Of a stretch of 64,000 nucleotides of DNA, positions 22,551 through 34,262 are shown piece by piece. Origin of the DNA: Epiperipatus broadwayi (taxonomy: Eukaryota; Onychophora; Udeonychophora; Euonychophora; Peripatidae); the NCBI GenBank assembly GCA_028023455.1, contig JAQFVV010000031.1, positions 3,100,001 through 3,164,000 on the forward strand, read 5' to 3'. Position numbers and translations under genes: made by a program. Position 1 is the stretch's first letter; each line of letters opens with the position of its first letter. Under the pieces are notes generated by a model. The model saw only the letters and a program-made list of their open reading frames with translations, did not search any database and had not been told where the DNA came from.

Positions 22551-25500
22551 ATATATTTTATTACATATTATCTATGGTATATACATATAGTATAGTTTAT
22601 ATAAGGAAATATTTAATGTATGGAGTTATTTATTTATAGTAACTTAATAAGAAAGCACTTTATCTAGAATAGTAACTAATAAAAGCTAATTGCTCCAGGC
22701 CAAGAGTTAAAGTAATATCTAATATAGAGAACAAAATCATTGCAGTTTATACTTATGGTTATAAGAAATTAAATTACAGTAAACTTTTCAATTTTCTTAC
22801 TTACTATAATATAGTTTACTAGTCAACTTGAAAGTGAAATAAAAAAAAATAATTATATTTATCAAACAAATATAAGGAACTTTAGGTCTGAAATTATTAT
22901 TTACTTTCAATAATGATCCAAAGTTATGAAATATGTTGTTATAAAATGAAAAATGCAATATTGGCATATACATATAACATTTACACATGTGTGGGCTATG
23001 CTATGAAAAATATATGCACCAAAGATATAAAAATGTCAAATCACTAAGACCACTAAGCCTTTAATCTATAAATAATGTAAAGAAGCTTGAAAATTTAAAT
23101 CAAATTTGCCTTAACAAATAAACTGAGTAGAGACCATTAAAATATAATAGCATAATAACAATAGAATATACTATAGAATAAATTCAAAAAATTATATTGG
23201 ATTTAAAAGGAAAGTAAGTCTTTGATAGATCATTAATAAACGATCATTTATTTATTTCTATTAAATATTTCAAATAAAGTTTGTGGCAACCAAATATTGA
23301 GATAAACTTATAAGAGAAAATTGGATACTGAAATGATTTTTATTATAAAATAAAACGTTCTTTTATTAATAATTAATTTATGTAAACAAATTGTAGCTAT
23401 AATATTTAAACTCCAGTCTTATAACGTAAAATATTGCAAATTTAAGTTAGAAACAAAAATATATTTAATTTTGTTGATGTCTCATTTTGTTAATTAAATT
23501 AGTCATGAAGAAAGGCCGACTGAAAAACAAGTCAATATTTTTTTGAAAAACATGTAGTGTTTCTTTTCATTTTAGACCAGGTCATGAACATTTTTTGAGT
23601 CAGAGAGCTATTTTGACAAAAAACATAAAAAAATTAAAATTTAGGGAGCTACAATTTGAAATCAACTTCATTCATTATTTACAAATTTAATAACATTAAA
23701 TATGCATATACAAGATTCAAACAATTTTTAAGCTTGCATATAATATTTTTGTGAATGAAATAAATAAATAAAAAAAATTCTATAAAGTTTATTTTTAATT
23801 AGAACTTTTTTTTTTCTAAATTTCTAGTAAATGTAATAAATTTATATTATAAAATTTATCAATAAAAATCATTTATATAAATATGAAGATATAATGGTAA
23901 TATTCAAATTTATTAAGATGATTTTTGAACTATTATGTTCTCAGCCAACTTGCTTAAATTTAGAGTATATTTTGTGCATTTTAATAATAATAAAGCCTTC
24001 AGACTTGAAGCAATCAATCTGCTCCTGTCTTTACTTTTCTCATAATTCATTGAAGAAAACTTAATTCTGATAGGCTATTCTAAATTTAAACCACTTGAAC
24101 TCATCACAATAATTTATACATATTTGTATTAATTAAATTATAATAAAATTAATACAATTAGTTACAAATTATATATTATTATATATAAATAAAATATTAT
24201 TTTATAATAAATTAATTTTTTAATAAAATTAAATATATATGGATATTTATCCAAAATAAGAAAACAGCATATGGTTCTACATCACCAGTTCCCAATCCAT
24301 ATTTTAGACTAACACAGATTATTATGTGCAAGGACTGCAAGTATAAAAACATTTATGGAAAAAATTGAACAGAACTTTGGCATTATCTTTATACATTTAG
24401 AGTCATGCAAGCTTAGTCACCAATCTCCATGATATTATTCAGGGCCCTTTCCTTGGCTTCTATGAATCTTTAGTCCTTTCAGATTGTGCAGTGAAGGACA
24501 TTTCTTCATTGAACTTTTCCTTTTCTTAAATACCAGTTTATGTATCCCATAAATAATTTGATCATATGAGTTGTATCTAAATTTCAGAATAAAAGTTTCT
24601 ATATTTTTTTTAAAAAAAGTATATAAACATTTATAAATAACATCAGTTAATTGGAATCAGTTCCGTTACTAATAGAAGTTTAGTTTCTAATTAAAATTTA
24701 GTTGCAAATCAGTTGAATGATATGAACTGCACTACAAATGTATGCTAAAATGAAGATTTATATAACTTCTAAGAAAAACAAGAGTTATCCCAAGAAACAA
24801 AGTTCAAATCAAGTTTAATTAATTGGTGGAACTAAAGCCAGCATTGAAAACTGTTATCACATTTTTAATTGCCACTATGACAATATTATTCATCATATGT
24901 ACACATTATAAAGATATGTGATAATTGGAAACCTCAGTTGAATCTATATACTATCTGCAAATGTAATCAATAGTACAGTGTTGAATATAAAACTTAAGAA
25001 TATCATATAACCTGTTTACTGTTTCCTGCATTATGAAATATGTTCCTGATTTGATAATCTGTACTAAAAAAGAGCTGTTAATAAATTGAAATTAAAAAAA
25101 TTATTAATATATCAAATATGCAAAAAATATATATATTAAATTTGTAAAGAATGAATTCAGCAAGGCTACTGATATAGAAATACAGTTGTGGAAAAAAGAC
25201 ACTTGAAAAACAAAACTTTAAACTTGAAATGTTGACTTCACAAACAAGAAAATTATTTTGAAAACTATCTAAAGTATATTTTTCAAAATTATATTATACA
25301 CAATAAAATAAAATATGGTGATACTAAAGATAATACCCAATGATAATATTAAACAGTAAAATATTCCTAAAAACCCAAGTTATATTTTATAAAATCTTCA
25401 ATAATTATAGTTAACTAAAATATTTTCAGTAGCTAGCATTGAAAACAGAAGAGATATTTTGAAAGTTTTTCAAGATATTTTTTCTTTTTTGTCTTTTAAG

Positions 25501-28500
25501 ATTTTATAATTTTTTTTCTTTGTCTTTCTCTTTATACTATTTTTTAAATATGGAGTACTAAATAATGTATGTTTTTATTTAAAATGATATTTCATTAACT
25601 TATTATATTTAATTAACAAATGATGCAGATATGCATTCTATATAAGAGAGTTTTTGGATTTGTACATGTGCACAAGCACTTCAAATTTCTTTGTCATTTT
25701 CATAATTTGCTATTTTATTAAAGTGATGTTTTAAAATTGAATAATAGTTACATATATCTTTTATTTCATTCTCAATCTAAGTTCATGATATATATTATAT
25801 TTATTGACATGAGTATAGATGATTATTTGATGTACAGTACAAAAACTCAAAAGTATTCTTAAATCATGCTAGATCATAGCTAATTTAGTAGATAAGAATA
25901 AAAATTTAAGGAATAATAAGGATAGGCAAATCAACCTTTTAAATGAAGAGGCACCCAGAGAGTAGAGAAGTATTCTAATGTTAAAATAAATAAAGTTGTT
26001 CATATTAGCCAATATATTTTTATAGTCAGACCAGAAGAAAAAATAAAAATCCATTCTTGCTCTGAAAATATAATCATTTCATTAGCATTACTTCATTGAG
26101 GTTATATTTTGAGTAATCAAATTATGTAAATTGATGATGATGTATAGTTTGAGAAATTTCCTATTTATTAAATAATGTTGTTTTTAATAAATTAAATTTT
26201 TGTTATTGTTGTACTTAAGTGGAAAATTGTCAACCTAGCTTGTCATCATTTTCTAATTGGTGACGTATCAATATATGGAAAATGATTTTCATATATATAC
26301 ATATTGTTCCAGAAATATTATTGATATTAGTATACATATCTATCTAACAAATGGTGATATAAAACACAGGCTTAAACATGAAACATATTTTAGACATCTA
26401 TGTTTCTAGTATCGAATTTATACATACATATCTGTGAAAAGACTTAAATCATGAAGCCCAGTTTTAATTTTTTTCAAATACAATTTTTAATCACATTAAG
26501 ATATTTCACTATCATTTCTTAAATGGACTATGATTATTATTTTTTGTATACTTTTCAATTCCACCCCTTACTTACATTTTACCTCAGTTTTAAGAACATA
26601 ACTGTTCTATTATGATGTACTATACAAAAACATATGTATAAAAATGTATGGTCAAAGCAAAATGTATTTTAGAGAATACCAAATATATCTGATGTCGAAC
26701 TTTAATTTAATAAAATTTAATTAATAACAAAATAACAGAAATTAACAACATAAGTGCAATTTAACGCAAAACAAGTTAAATAAATGTCTCGGTATTAATA
26801 ACTGAAAGATCTACAGACATATATCACTCTGCCTATAAATTATTAAAAAAAAAAGGTAAATATATTATTAAATTTATTATCTGCAATAACGAGATGTATG
26901 AGCATTACATCCTGCTTTCATAACTGAAAAAACAATATTGTTTAGACATTTATATAATAATAAAAATTAACTTTGCTATTAAAAATATATACAAATTAGT
27001 AAACTATTTATTTATGTTGCATTGGCCAGTGAATTATTCAACAAATAATAATAGCTTTGTTTTAATCTAATATAAAATAGTAGTGAGATGTGTGTGTGTG
27101 TTATACCATGAACTAACAACTGGAATCAAAGTATACATTCATAGAGACTTTTTATATAAAATATGATAAATATATTTTGCAAATCAAACCCAATTAAAAC
27201 ATAAACTAGATAGTTGGATATGCATTCTCAATTGTTTTACAATGCAAACATACATATATACGTGACATAAATTTGTTTTATTAAATCTTAAATTAAATAT
27301 TATCACAATGAAATAATTTATCTTTTTTAAAGTAAAGTAAAAGAAACAATTTAATAAGATCTTTCATATATAATCTAACAATAAGGTATTTGTCAATGTA
27401 GTAAATGTCATGATTTATGAGTTCAACTTAGTAGACATAGCAATGACCTAATGTCAAGTCAATATCTAGGCAACCAAGTGTTAGAAAATGAGAGTAGAGT
27501 TTTATTATGTAACTTTAATTTTAATTACAACCATTTAGCATATGCTAGAATAAACAACTACAGCAATGAAAAAGGAAATAGAAAAGCTCATATACTAGGC
27601 ATGATACAAAAGTGAATCCAGTTCATTTCCATCATCTTTTGTTATTTATCAAAGGATCGGATAACCACACACAAACAATATCTCAAGATCAAATCTTAGA
27701 ATGCAAGGAAAGATGGACGATTTGTGCAAAAATTTCATATCATCTGTATAATTTTTATATCACAAAAAGTTAAAAGAAATCATAATCAACTTGTGAAATA
27801 ATGAAAGTGATAATTTCTAGCAGTTTAATGAAAGAATTGAACTGATTTTGAGTTGATAATTAAAAATAAAAGACTGTGTTATTGTTCAAATGAGGGGAAA
27901 AAAGGAAAGAATACATAGCCAACTTATAAAAATAAATGATAATTTTATTTTTTTTTTGCTTTTATATAATTCACTAAATGCCAAATAATAAACTGAAGAA
28001 AATTAAATCTATTATAAAGTACTAAGCAATCTATTCTTACTAAACAAAGTCACCATAGGACCTAAATGCCATCCTCTCAAACACAGAAGTGTAATAATTT
28101 AATTCACTCATCTATAAAATGCCTTAAGAAGCATCAAACATCCCATATAAAATGTTTGAATGGATCCAGGAAAAAAACAGCTACAGAAAATGGAAGCATC
28201 ATTCCAAGTGTACTGCTGAGGAATTCAATTGAGGAAGGGCTTTCTTAGAGTTTAATGGAAAAAGGGTGACAGACTATATCCATGAGTGATATTATCACTA
28301 GATTCACAGAGTTTATCTTGATGATTGAAGAAAATTGATTTATTAAATGTTAGATTATATATATATAAGTTTGTAAAATTCCATTCTCATTTCATTTCTA
28401 CACTTAGAAATTTTAATGTGCCTACACTTGGAAGAGTCTATGTTCAACAGCAACATAGTACAGGGGGGAAATTATTAACTTAGATAATATTTTTTATGTA

Positions 28501-30837
28501 AATAAAGTTTAGGTCAGTTCCCTCCATAGTGACTTAATATTTGGATACCCACATATAATATAAAATAAGGTAAGAGTTTTGATACTATTCCATATTAATT
28601 ACATGCACTATTACAGGACAGAGTTTGTGTTGTTTATTTATTTGTTTATTTTAACCTACAGTCATTATATTTATTTTATTCTGTGTGAATAACTAATCTT
28701 CTGGAGTGGGTGTTTTTTTCTATCAAACAAACCAACCATATTTATCCAAAAGAGTCCCAAAGGAAATGAAACAGCAATCATTGGTATTTGACGATGAGGC
28801 TATTATATATATGTTCATGTAACGTAAATTAGTTAGGCAGCATCATGGTTGATGTAATCATGATTTTTTTTATTAATTCAAATTGTTTTGTAAATAGTGA
28901 GTGCTGAGTCATGTATCTCTACCATGGGTATGGGTTGAAATAATGGATACTTTTAATTGATGAAATAGTAGAAATGCATACTTGACACATATAACTGCAT
29001 CTTTTATTATGTTAAATGAATTTTAAATTTTATTTGTTATTAATAAAAGTTGTTAATTTGATTTCAAATTTAATTGGACTCTAGTTTATCAGAATCATTC
29101 ATACACACATCTGTCAATTTATTTGACTATATATATGTGCACCCACATATCTTTTCCATGCATATAATGATAGTGACAGGGTTGGATGCATCTTATGTCA
29201 ATAGGAACCTTTATAGAGCTGCAACAATTGTTATACAAAGCAAACTCACCCTGAAGAGAGCTGAAGTCAACCTTCTGCCTGAGTTTGAATACTGAGATGT
29301 AATGGGATCCAAAAGAGGGATGGGTCGTGGATGAATTTGCCTAAACCGTATCTGAATTTAATGTGTAAACTTAGAGCTAGCCCAATGGAGGTAGATATGA
29401 TCATTGGTTAGGTATTTCGTCATGTCATTCACAGCTTTCCCAGACCATTATAACATATATGAGTAGCAAATTATATTAATAATTTTGATCCAACTAGAAT
29501 AATAAATTTTTAAAAGAATAAATTAATGAATATTTGTTGGACATTTTGAAATATGTGCAGTGAAGAAAAATACATTAAATTAAAAAATTTATAAGATCTT
29601 TTTAAAATGCATATTATAGATTTTATAAAAGTTTAATTCTCTATAGTTTATACTATTTTTTCATACATTTAATAAGACTTTAACAGAAATAAATGAAGAA
29701 TATACTTATGGTTCTCTTGACTATTGATTTCTGAACCATTTACTTTTATGCTTTAGTTTTCAACTTCTTACTGCCAATAATATATTATTATCTTAGACAA
29801 ATCAAATATTTTTCAAACTTACAATTTTATAGGCAATGATTATTGCTTTCTGTTAAACCAAATGAAGATTTAACTGAATGTTCTTTCTTCATACTTAATG
29901 CAAGATTACATTTTTGGTAGAAAGCATCCATTCAGATGAGAGTGCTCTAGCTGACCATGTTAATATATTTACCCACAATATTAAATTATATCATATTTGT
30001 AGAGATATAAACAGATTTCAGTAATACTTACAATTCAATGTGCTGTAACAATTATCTGTCCTATCAGCGATTTTGATTTCAACTTGACAAAAATTGATAA
30101 ATTCTTCATTTTTATCCCATTTTTATCTACCGTTTTTTTATTTAAACTTTATTATGATGAATTATTTAGATAATTTGAATAGATGAAGATCTAAACTGAA
30201 CATGTCTACTAGTTGATTTGAACTAGAAAATGAGTACTGACTACAGTCAATATTTATATTTATGTTAAGTCAATTGCTCTTATAACAGATGTTATTTTAT
30301 AAAAGTATTGTCATCTAACTTAATCTAATAATTAATTAGTTTTTTGTAATTAACTTTTTATAGTAAACATGCTAATTACTTTTTTTAATAAACTTTTATG
30401 TTTAATTTATATAAATCCAAATATTTCATGATTTAAATTCACAAATTTAATTTATAAACAATTTTAAATTATTTATCAATGCTTAATGAATGTTATTATG
30501 ATTTTAAATATTGTTATAATATTATTTAGATTTACATTTTTGTTAGCTTATGCAGTACATTGTTTTGATTATTATTATACACCAGTCTTCCCCCCTTCCC
30601 GCTAATCGTGACTATTTTTGTGACAAATTTAGCTGCCTGGATGATAGTGTTTCTAAGCAAATTATGTCTAATTGTGTTAATCATTTGTCTCACTGATAAG
30701 ATATCAGTGATTAACGGTCTTTTGAAAAATTGGATTTAATTCTTCTTTGATTCTACATGATATATTTATCACGATATCTGTTAATGAATATCATTTTGAT
30801 ATTTCTTCTCTGTAATTAACTAGGATCACTTATACAT
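22551..30837. other. Long AT-rich stretch without recognised genes
   Basis: About 8.3 kb in which I see no protein family, RNA gene or clear repeat. Slightly less AT-rich islands at 24.28-24.53, 27.4-27.75, 28.05-28.26 and 29.05-29.45 kb were read on both strands and gave nothing recognisable. Could be DUR3 upstream intron or intergenic. Confidence 0.5.
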
Positions 30838-31150
30838 AAGAGGGAGTATCCAAAAGTAAACGGAACTTTATAATAAAAAATTGTTTATTTATTTTTAAAT
30901 GTTATAAATTTAATCTCTTTCAAATTACTAACCATTTGATGCAATACATCAGTTTAAATGTGTTTTTCATTTTTTAAAGCAATCCATCCGGAAACATACA
31001 TTTGGAATTTCTTTGGTTTTCTTACCAAAGAATTCCACAACTCTCAAAATGATTCCTATAAATGATTGTATAATAAAACCAACTTATGTTTTTCCAAGTA
31101 TTTCAGATAATCATATTTTTAAGACTGTTCAAGAATGTCATTAGATTTTT
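30838..31150 (-). pseudogene. Mariner-like transposase 3' end with terminal repeat
   Basis: On the minus strand the frame reads EFFGKKTKEIPNVC, then DCFKK-stop-KTHLN-stop-CIASNG, two stops, FERD. This matches the mariner C-terminus (CFxxWKxRWxRCIASxGxYFEGD), with stops where Trp is expected. It ends near the sequence GAGGGAGTATCCAAAAGTAA (30839-30858), which looks like a mariner terminal inverted repeat. The other end and the DDD core are not recognised, so this is a truncated, dead copy. Confidence 0.5.
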
Positions 31151-31299
31151 GTCTTAAGTCTTATGCAAACACTATAAGTTACTGCAATTAAGCATGTATC
31201 ATATATTAGAATATTGTTTCAATATTTTGCCAAAATGTTTTAGATTTGTCTTTTTTATATACATATCTTTGTAACTACTTTTGTAGTGCTTCTTTTTTG

Positions 31300-32480
31300 C
31301 ATCTCCTGAATGTACTATTTTATATGTTTTTGAATAATTTTTTTCTGGTTATTCTCAATTTGCTTTATTTGTGCAATTGCCTTTGTTTGAATTTTCCTCA
31401 CAAATTCTTATAGTTGTTTTGTCTTTCCTTCCAAATTTGTATTTTTTCAATTTCACTTGTTACAACTTGCCTACTCAGTTGATCATATATTTCTTTTTAA
31501 ATTTCCTCTATTACTTCTTTAATATTTTTGTTGCAATTCTCTTAGTGTTTCACCAATGATTTTATTATACTTTTTTTTTTTCTATAATTTTATTTCTTCC
31601 ATCTTTTTAACAATTTTCATAATTTTCTCTTCCATCTTTGCAATATTTTTAAAATTTCTGTTTGAGATATACTGCTTATTTTAATTAATATCTCATCAAT
31701 CTTCTGTGCTATTTTCTCTATCTTTACAGTGATCTCTTTTTTAGGTTTTGTTTTTTTTTTACTTTTCTCTCTTTTTATTTTTATTTTCATTTGTCATGTT
31801 ATTTTCTCTTTGACTTTTTTTTCATTTTGTTATTTATTTTTTATATCATCTGATTTTTTCTCCTATTTCTTATATTGTTTTTTTGATTCTCTATTGTTAT
31901 AATCCACATTTGCATTACTTTTGTATCATCTTTTCATTATTACAATTCATTTTGTATTTATTTCTTAAATCATCTTTTCATTATTATCCATTTGTCTTTA
32001 TTTGCATAAATAACAGTATGTCTTAAAATTTACCATTTTCTCTATTTCCTATTGTTTCTGTTTTGACTGATTTTCCATTTTGGAATTTTATGTTTTTTGA
32101 GTTTCTAATTTTTTTTTGTGATTTATTCTACTTGTGTTTTCTTTGATTAGTGTTCCAGCCTTGTTTTTATATGAACATTTACAATGGTTGCTGCAATTTA
32201 TTATATTTTATTTTGTTTTTTGTCAGCACTTTGTTTGACATCAAAATTTGTCTAACTTCTTTTAAAAATATTTAATTAATTTGGATTGCCAGATTCTTCC
32301 CTTCATTTAACTCTTTCTTTCCTCTGGTTATCCAGAATGTTCTGTTTTAATTTTTTTTTCTAGACTGTCATTTTACTTTGTCTACTTTAGATCTGTAATT
32401 TTTTTAATCTTAATTAAACATTCTATTTCCTAATTACCACCTCCTTTTTTATTCTCTCATTTTACAGTATTCACACATTT
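31300..32480 (-). pseudogene. Coiled-coil gag-like remnant, minus strand
   Basis: T/C-rich on the plus strand; the minus strand encodes broken Lys/Glu/Ile helices such as KEITVKIEKIAQKIDEILIK and KMEEKIMKIVKKMEE. It resembles the coiled-coil parts at 2.2-3.6 and 12.54-13.0 kb. No gag core seen. Low-complexity drift is the alternative. Confidence 0.3.
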
Positions 32481-32996
32481 TTTACTATTTATTTTCACTA
32501 ATTATTAGGCAAATTTTGGTTTAGCCTATTTTATTTACCTAATAAAACAACAATAACTACATATTTTATGCAATTTAAAAGACAGTTAAAGGGAGAGTGT
32601 AATAGAATTATATATTCAGTCCTTGCATATTGAAACAGAATTACGTGACAGTAAAAGAGAAAAATAATTGAATATATTTACTTGGTTGCAAACTTTTACC
32701 TTGAAGTGTCAATTTATGTACTGAAACAATTGTTGAAACCAACACACATCTATCTGATAAATGATAGTATAAAATTCAGATTTCTCCTCACATTTTTGTG
32801 TGATGCCATTCATTATATCCCATGTTTGAAGTATCAGATACATATATATATATGATAAACAAAAATGCAAGTTAAAAAACTTGCTAACGCTTGTATTTAT
32901 GTCCACAGATGGCGTTCTACCAAAAACACCGATCAAGCGTATGTTCTGTTTACGTAAACGTCAGAGCAGCATTCACTATCTCTAACTATAATTCCA

Positions 32997-33040
32997 CTTT
33001 CAGATCATGATTTCAAGCTATTTGCTATCGTCAGTGAAAG
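32997..33040 (-). ncRNA. Type I hammerhead ribozyme, monomer 1
   Basis: Minus strand, 5' to 3': stem I CTTTCA (33040-33035); core CTGACGA, a perfect CUGANGA; stem II AGC/GCT with loop AAATA and a U-U mismatch next to the core; GAAA (33014-33011); stem III ATC/GAT with a two-base turn; cleavage after C33003 in ATC; stem I TGAAAG (33002-32997). Stem I continues past an asymmetric internal loop (TGT opposite T) into ATTCC/GGAAT, the place where natural hammerheads make tertiary contacts. Every invariant core base is present. Short stem III is typical of PLE and retrozyme hammerheads, which often cut best as dimers. Confidence 0.85.
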
Positions 33041-33401
33041 ACAGGAATAAAGAAACTAGATCTAAATACAAACTCTGAGCGTTTATGAAACAATTTCTAT
33101 TCAGCTTGCAAGCGTGAATTTTTTAGACACGTAATGTCTTCAAACTCAGCATAGCAAACCAGATAGCTATATGGGTCTGATCTCAGTTCAGCATCACCAC
33201 CTAGTAGAAGCCTCTGCAATCTATATCATTGCAAGAAAGACCTCAAAGGTACATTTATGATAAACAAAAATGCAAGTTAAAAAACTTGCTAACGCTTGTA
33301 TTTATGTCCACAGATGGCGTTCTACCAAAAACACCGATCAAGCGTATGTTCTGTTTACATAAACGTCAGAGAAGCATTCACTATCTCTAACTATAATTCC
33401 A

Positions 33402-33445
33402 CTTTCAGATCATGATTTCAAGCTATTTGCTATCGTCAGTGAAAG
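33402..33445 (-). ncRNA. Type I hammerhead ribozyme, monomer 2
   Basis: Identical to the motif 405 bases to the left, with predicted cleavage after C33408 on the minus strand. Together the two define a 405-nt monomer RNA. Confidence 0.85.
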
Positions 33446-33762
33446 ACAGGAATAAAGAAACTAGATCTAAATACAAACTCTGAGCGTTTATGAAACAATT
33501 TCTATTCAGCTTGCAAGCATGAATTTTTTAGACACGTAATGTGTTCAAACTCAGCATAGCAAACCAGATAGCTATATGGGTCTGATCTCAGTTCAGCATC
33601 ACCACATAGTAGAAGCCTCTGCAATCTATATCATTGCAAGAAAGACCTCAAAGGTACATTTATGATAAACAAAATTGCAAGTTAAAAAACTTGCTAACGC
33701 TTGTATTTATGTCCACAGATGGCGTTCTACCAAAAACACCGATCAAGCGTATGTTCTGTTTA

Positions 33763-34262
33763 NNNNNNNNNNNNNNNNNNNNNNNNNNNNNNNNNNNNNN
33801 NNNNNNNNNNNNNNNNNNNNNNNNNNNNNNNNNNNNNNNNNNNNNNNNNNNNNNNNNNNNNNNNNNNNNNNNNNNNNNNNNNNNNNNNNNNNNNNNNNNN
33901 NNNNNNNNNNNNNNNNNNNNNNNNNNNNNNNNNNNNNNNNNNNNNNNNNNNNNNNNNNNNNNNNNNNNNNNNNNNNNNNNNNNNNNNNNNNNNNNNNNNN
34001 NNNNNNNNNNNNNNNNNNNNNNNNNNNNNNNNNNNNNNNNNNNNNNNNNNNNNNNNNNNNNNNNNNNNNNNNNNNNNNNNNNNNNNNNNNNNNNNNNNNN
34101 NNNNNNNNNNNNNNNNNNNNNNNNNNNNNNNNNNNNNNNNNNNNNNNNNNNNNNNNNNNNNNNNNNNNNNNNNNNNNNNNNNNNNNNNNNNNNNNNNNNN
34201 NNNNNNNNNNNNNNNNNNNNNNNNNNNNNNNNNNNNNNNNNNNNNNNNNNNNNNNNNNNNNN
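33763..34262. other. Assembly gap (500 N)
   Basis: Exactly 500 N, a conventional placeholder for unknown length. It interrupts the third satellite monomer; the right flank is not satellite sequence, so the array ends somewhere inside the gap. Frames drawn through it are meaningless. Confidence 0.98.

Larger units (their letters stand above)
32841..33762 (-). repeat. 405-bp hammerhead satellite / retrozyme array
   Basis: Head-to-tail copies with an exact period of 405 bases: TATGATAAACAAA starts at 32851, 33256 and 33661. Two full monomers and the start of a third are visible before the assembly gap. The monomers differ at only a handful of bases, so the array is young or homogenised. No ORF crosses a unit. 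Each full monomer carries a hammerhead ribozyme on the minus strand, so a minus transcript would be cut into 405-nt units. A diverged relative lies inverted at 16945-17572. Size, tandem form and ribozyme type match metazoan retrozymes. Confidence 0.9.

Noticed and set aside
32841-33762. CRISPR-like or tandem gene array
   Set aside because: Units are contiguous 405-bp copies with no spacers and no ORF; eukaryotic satellite.
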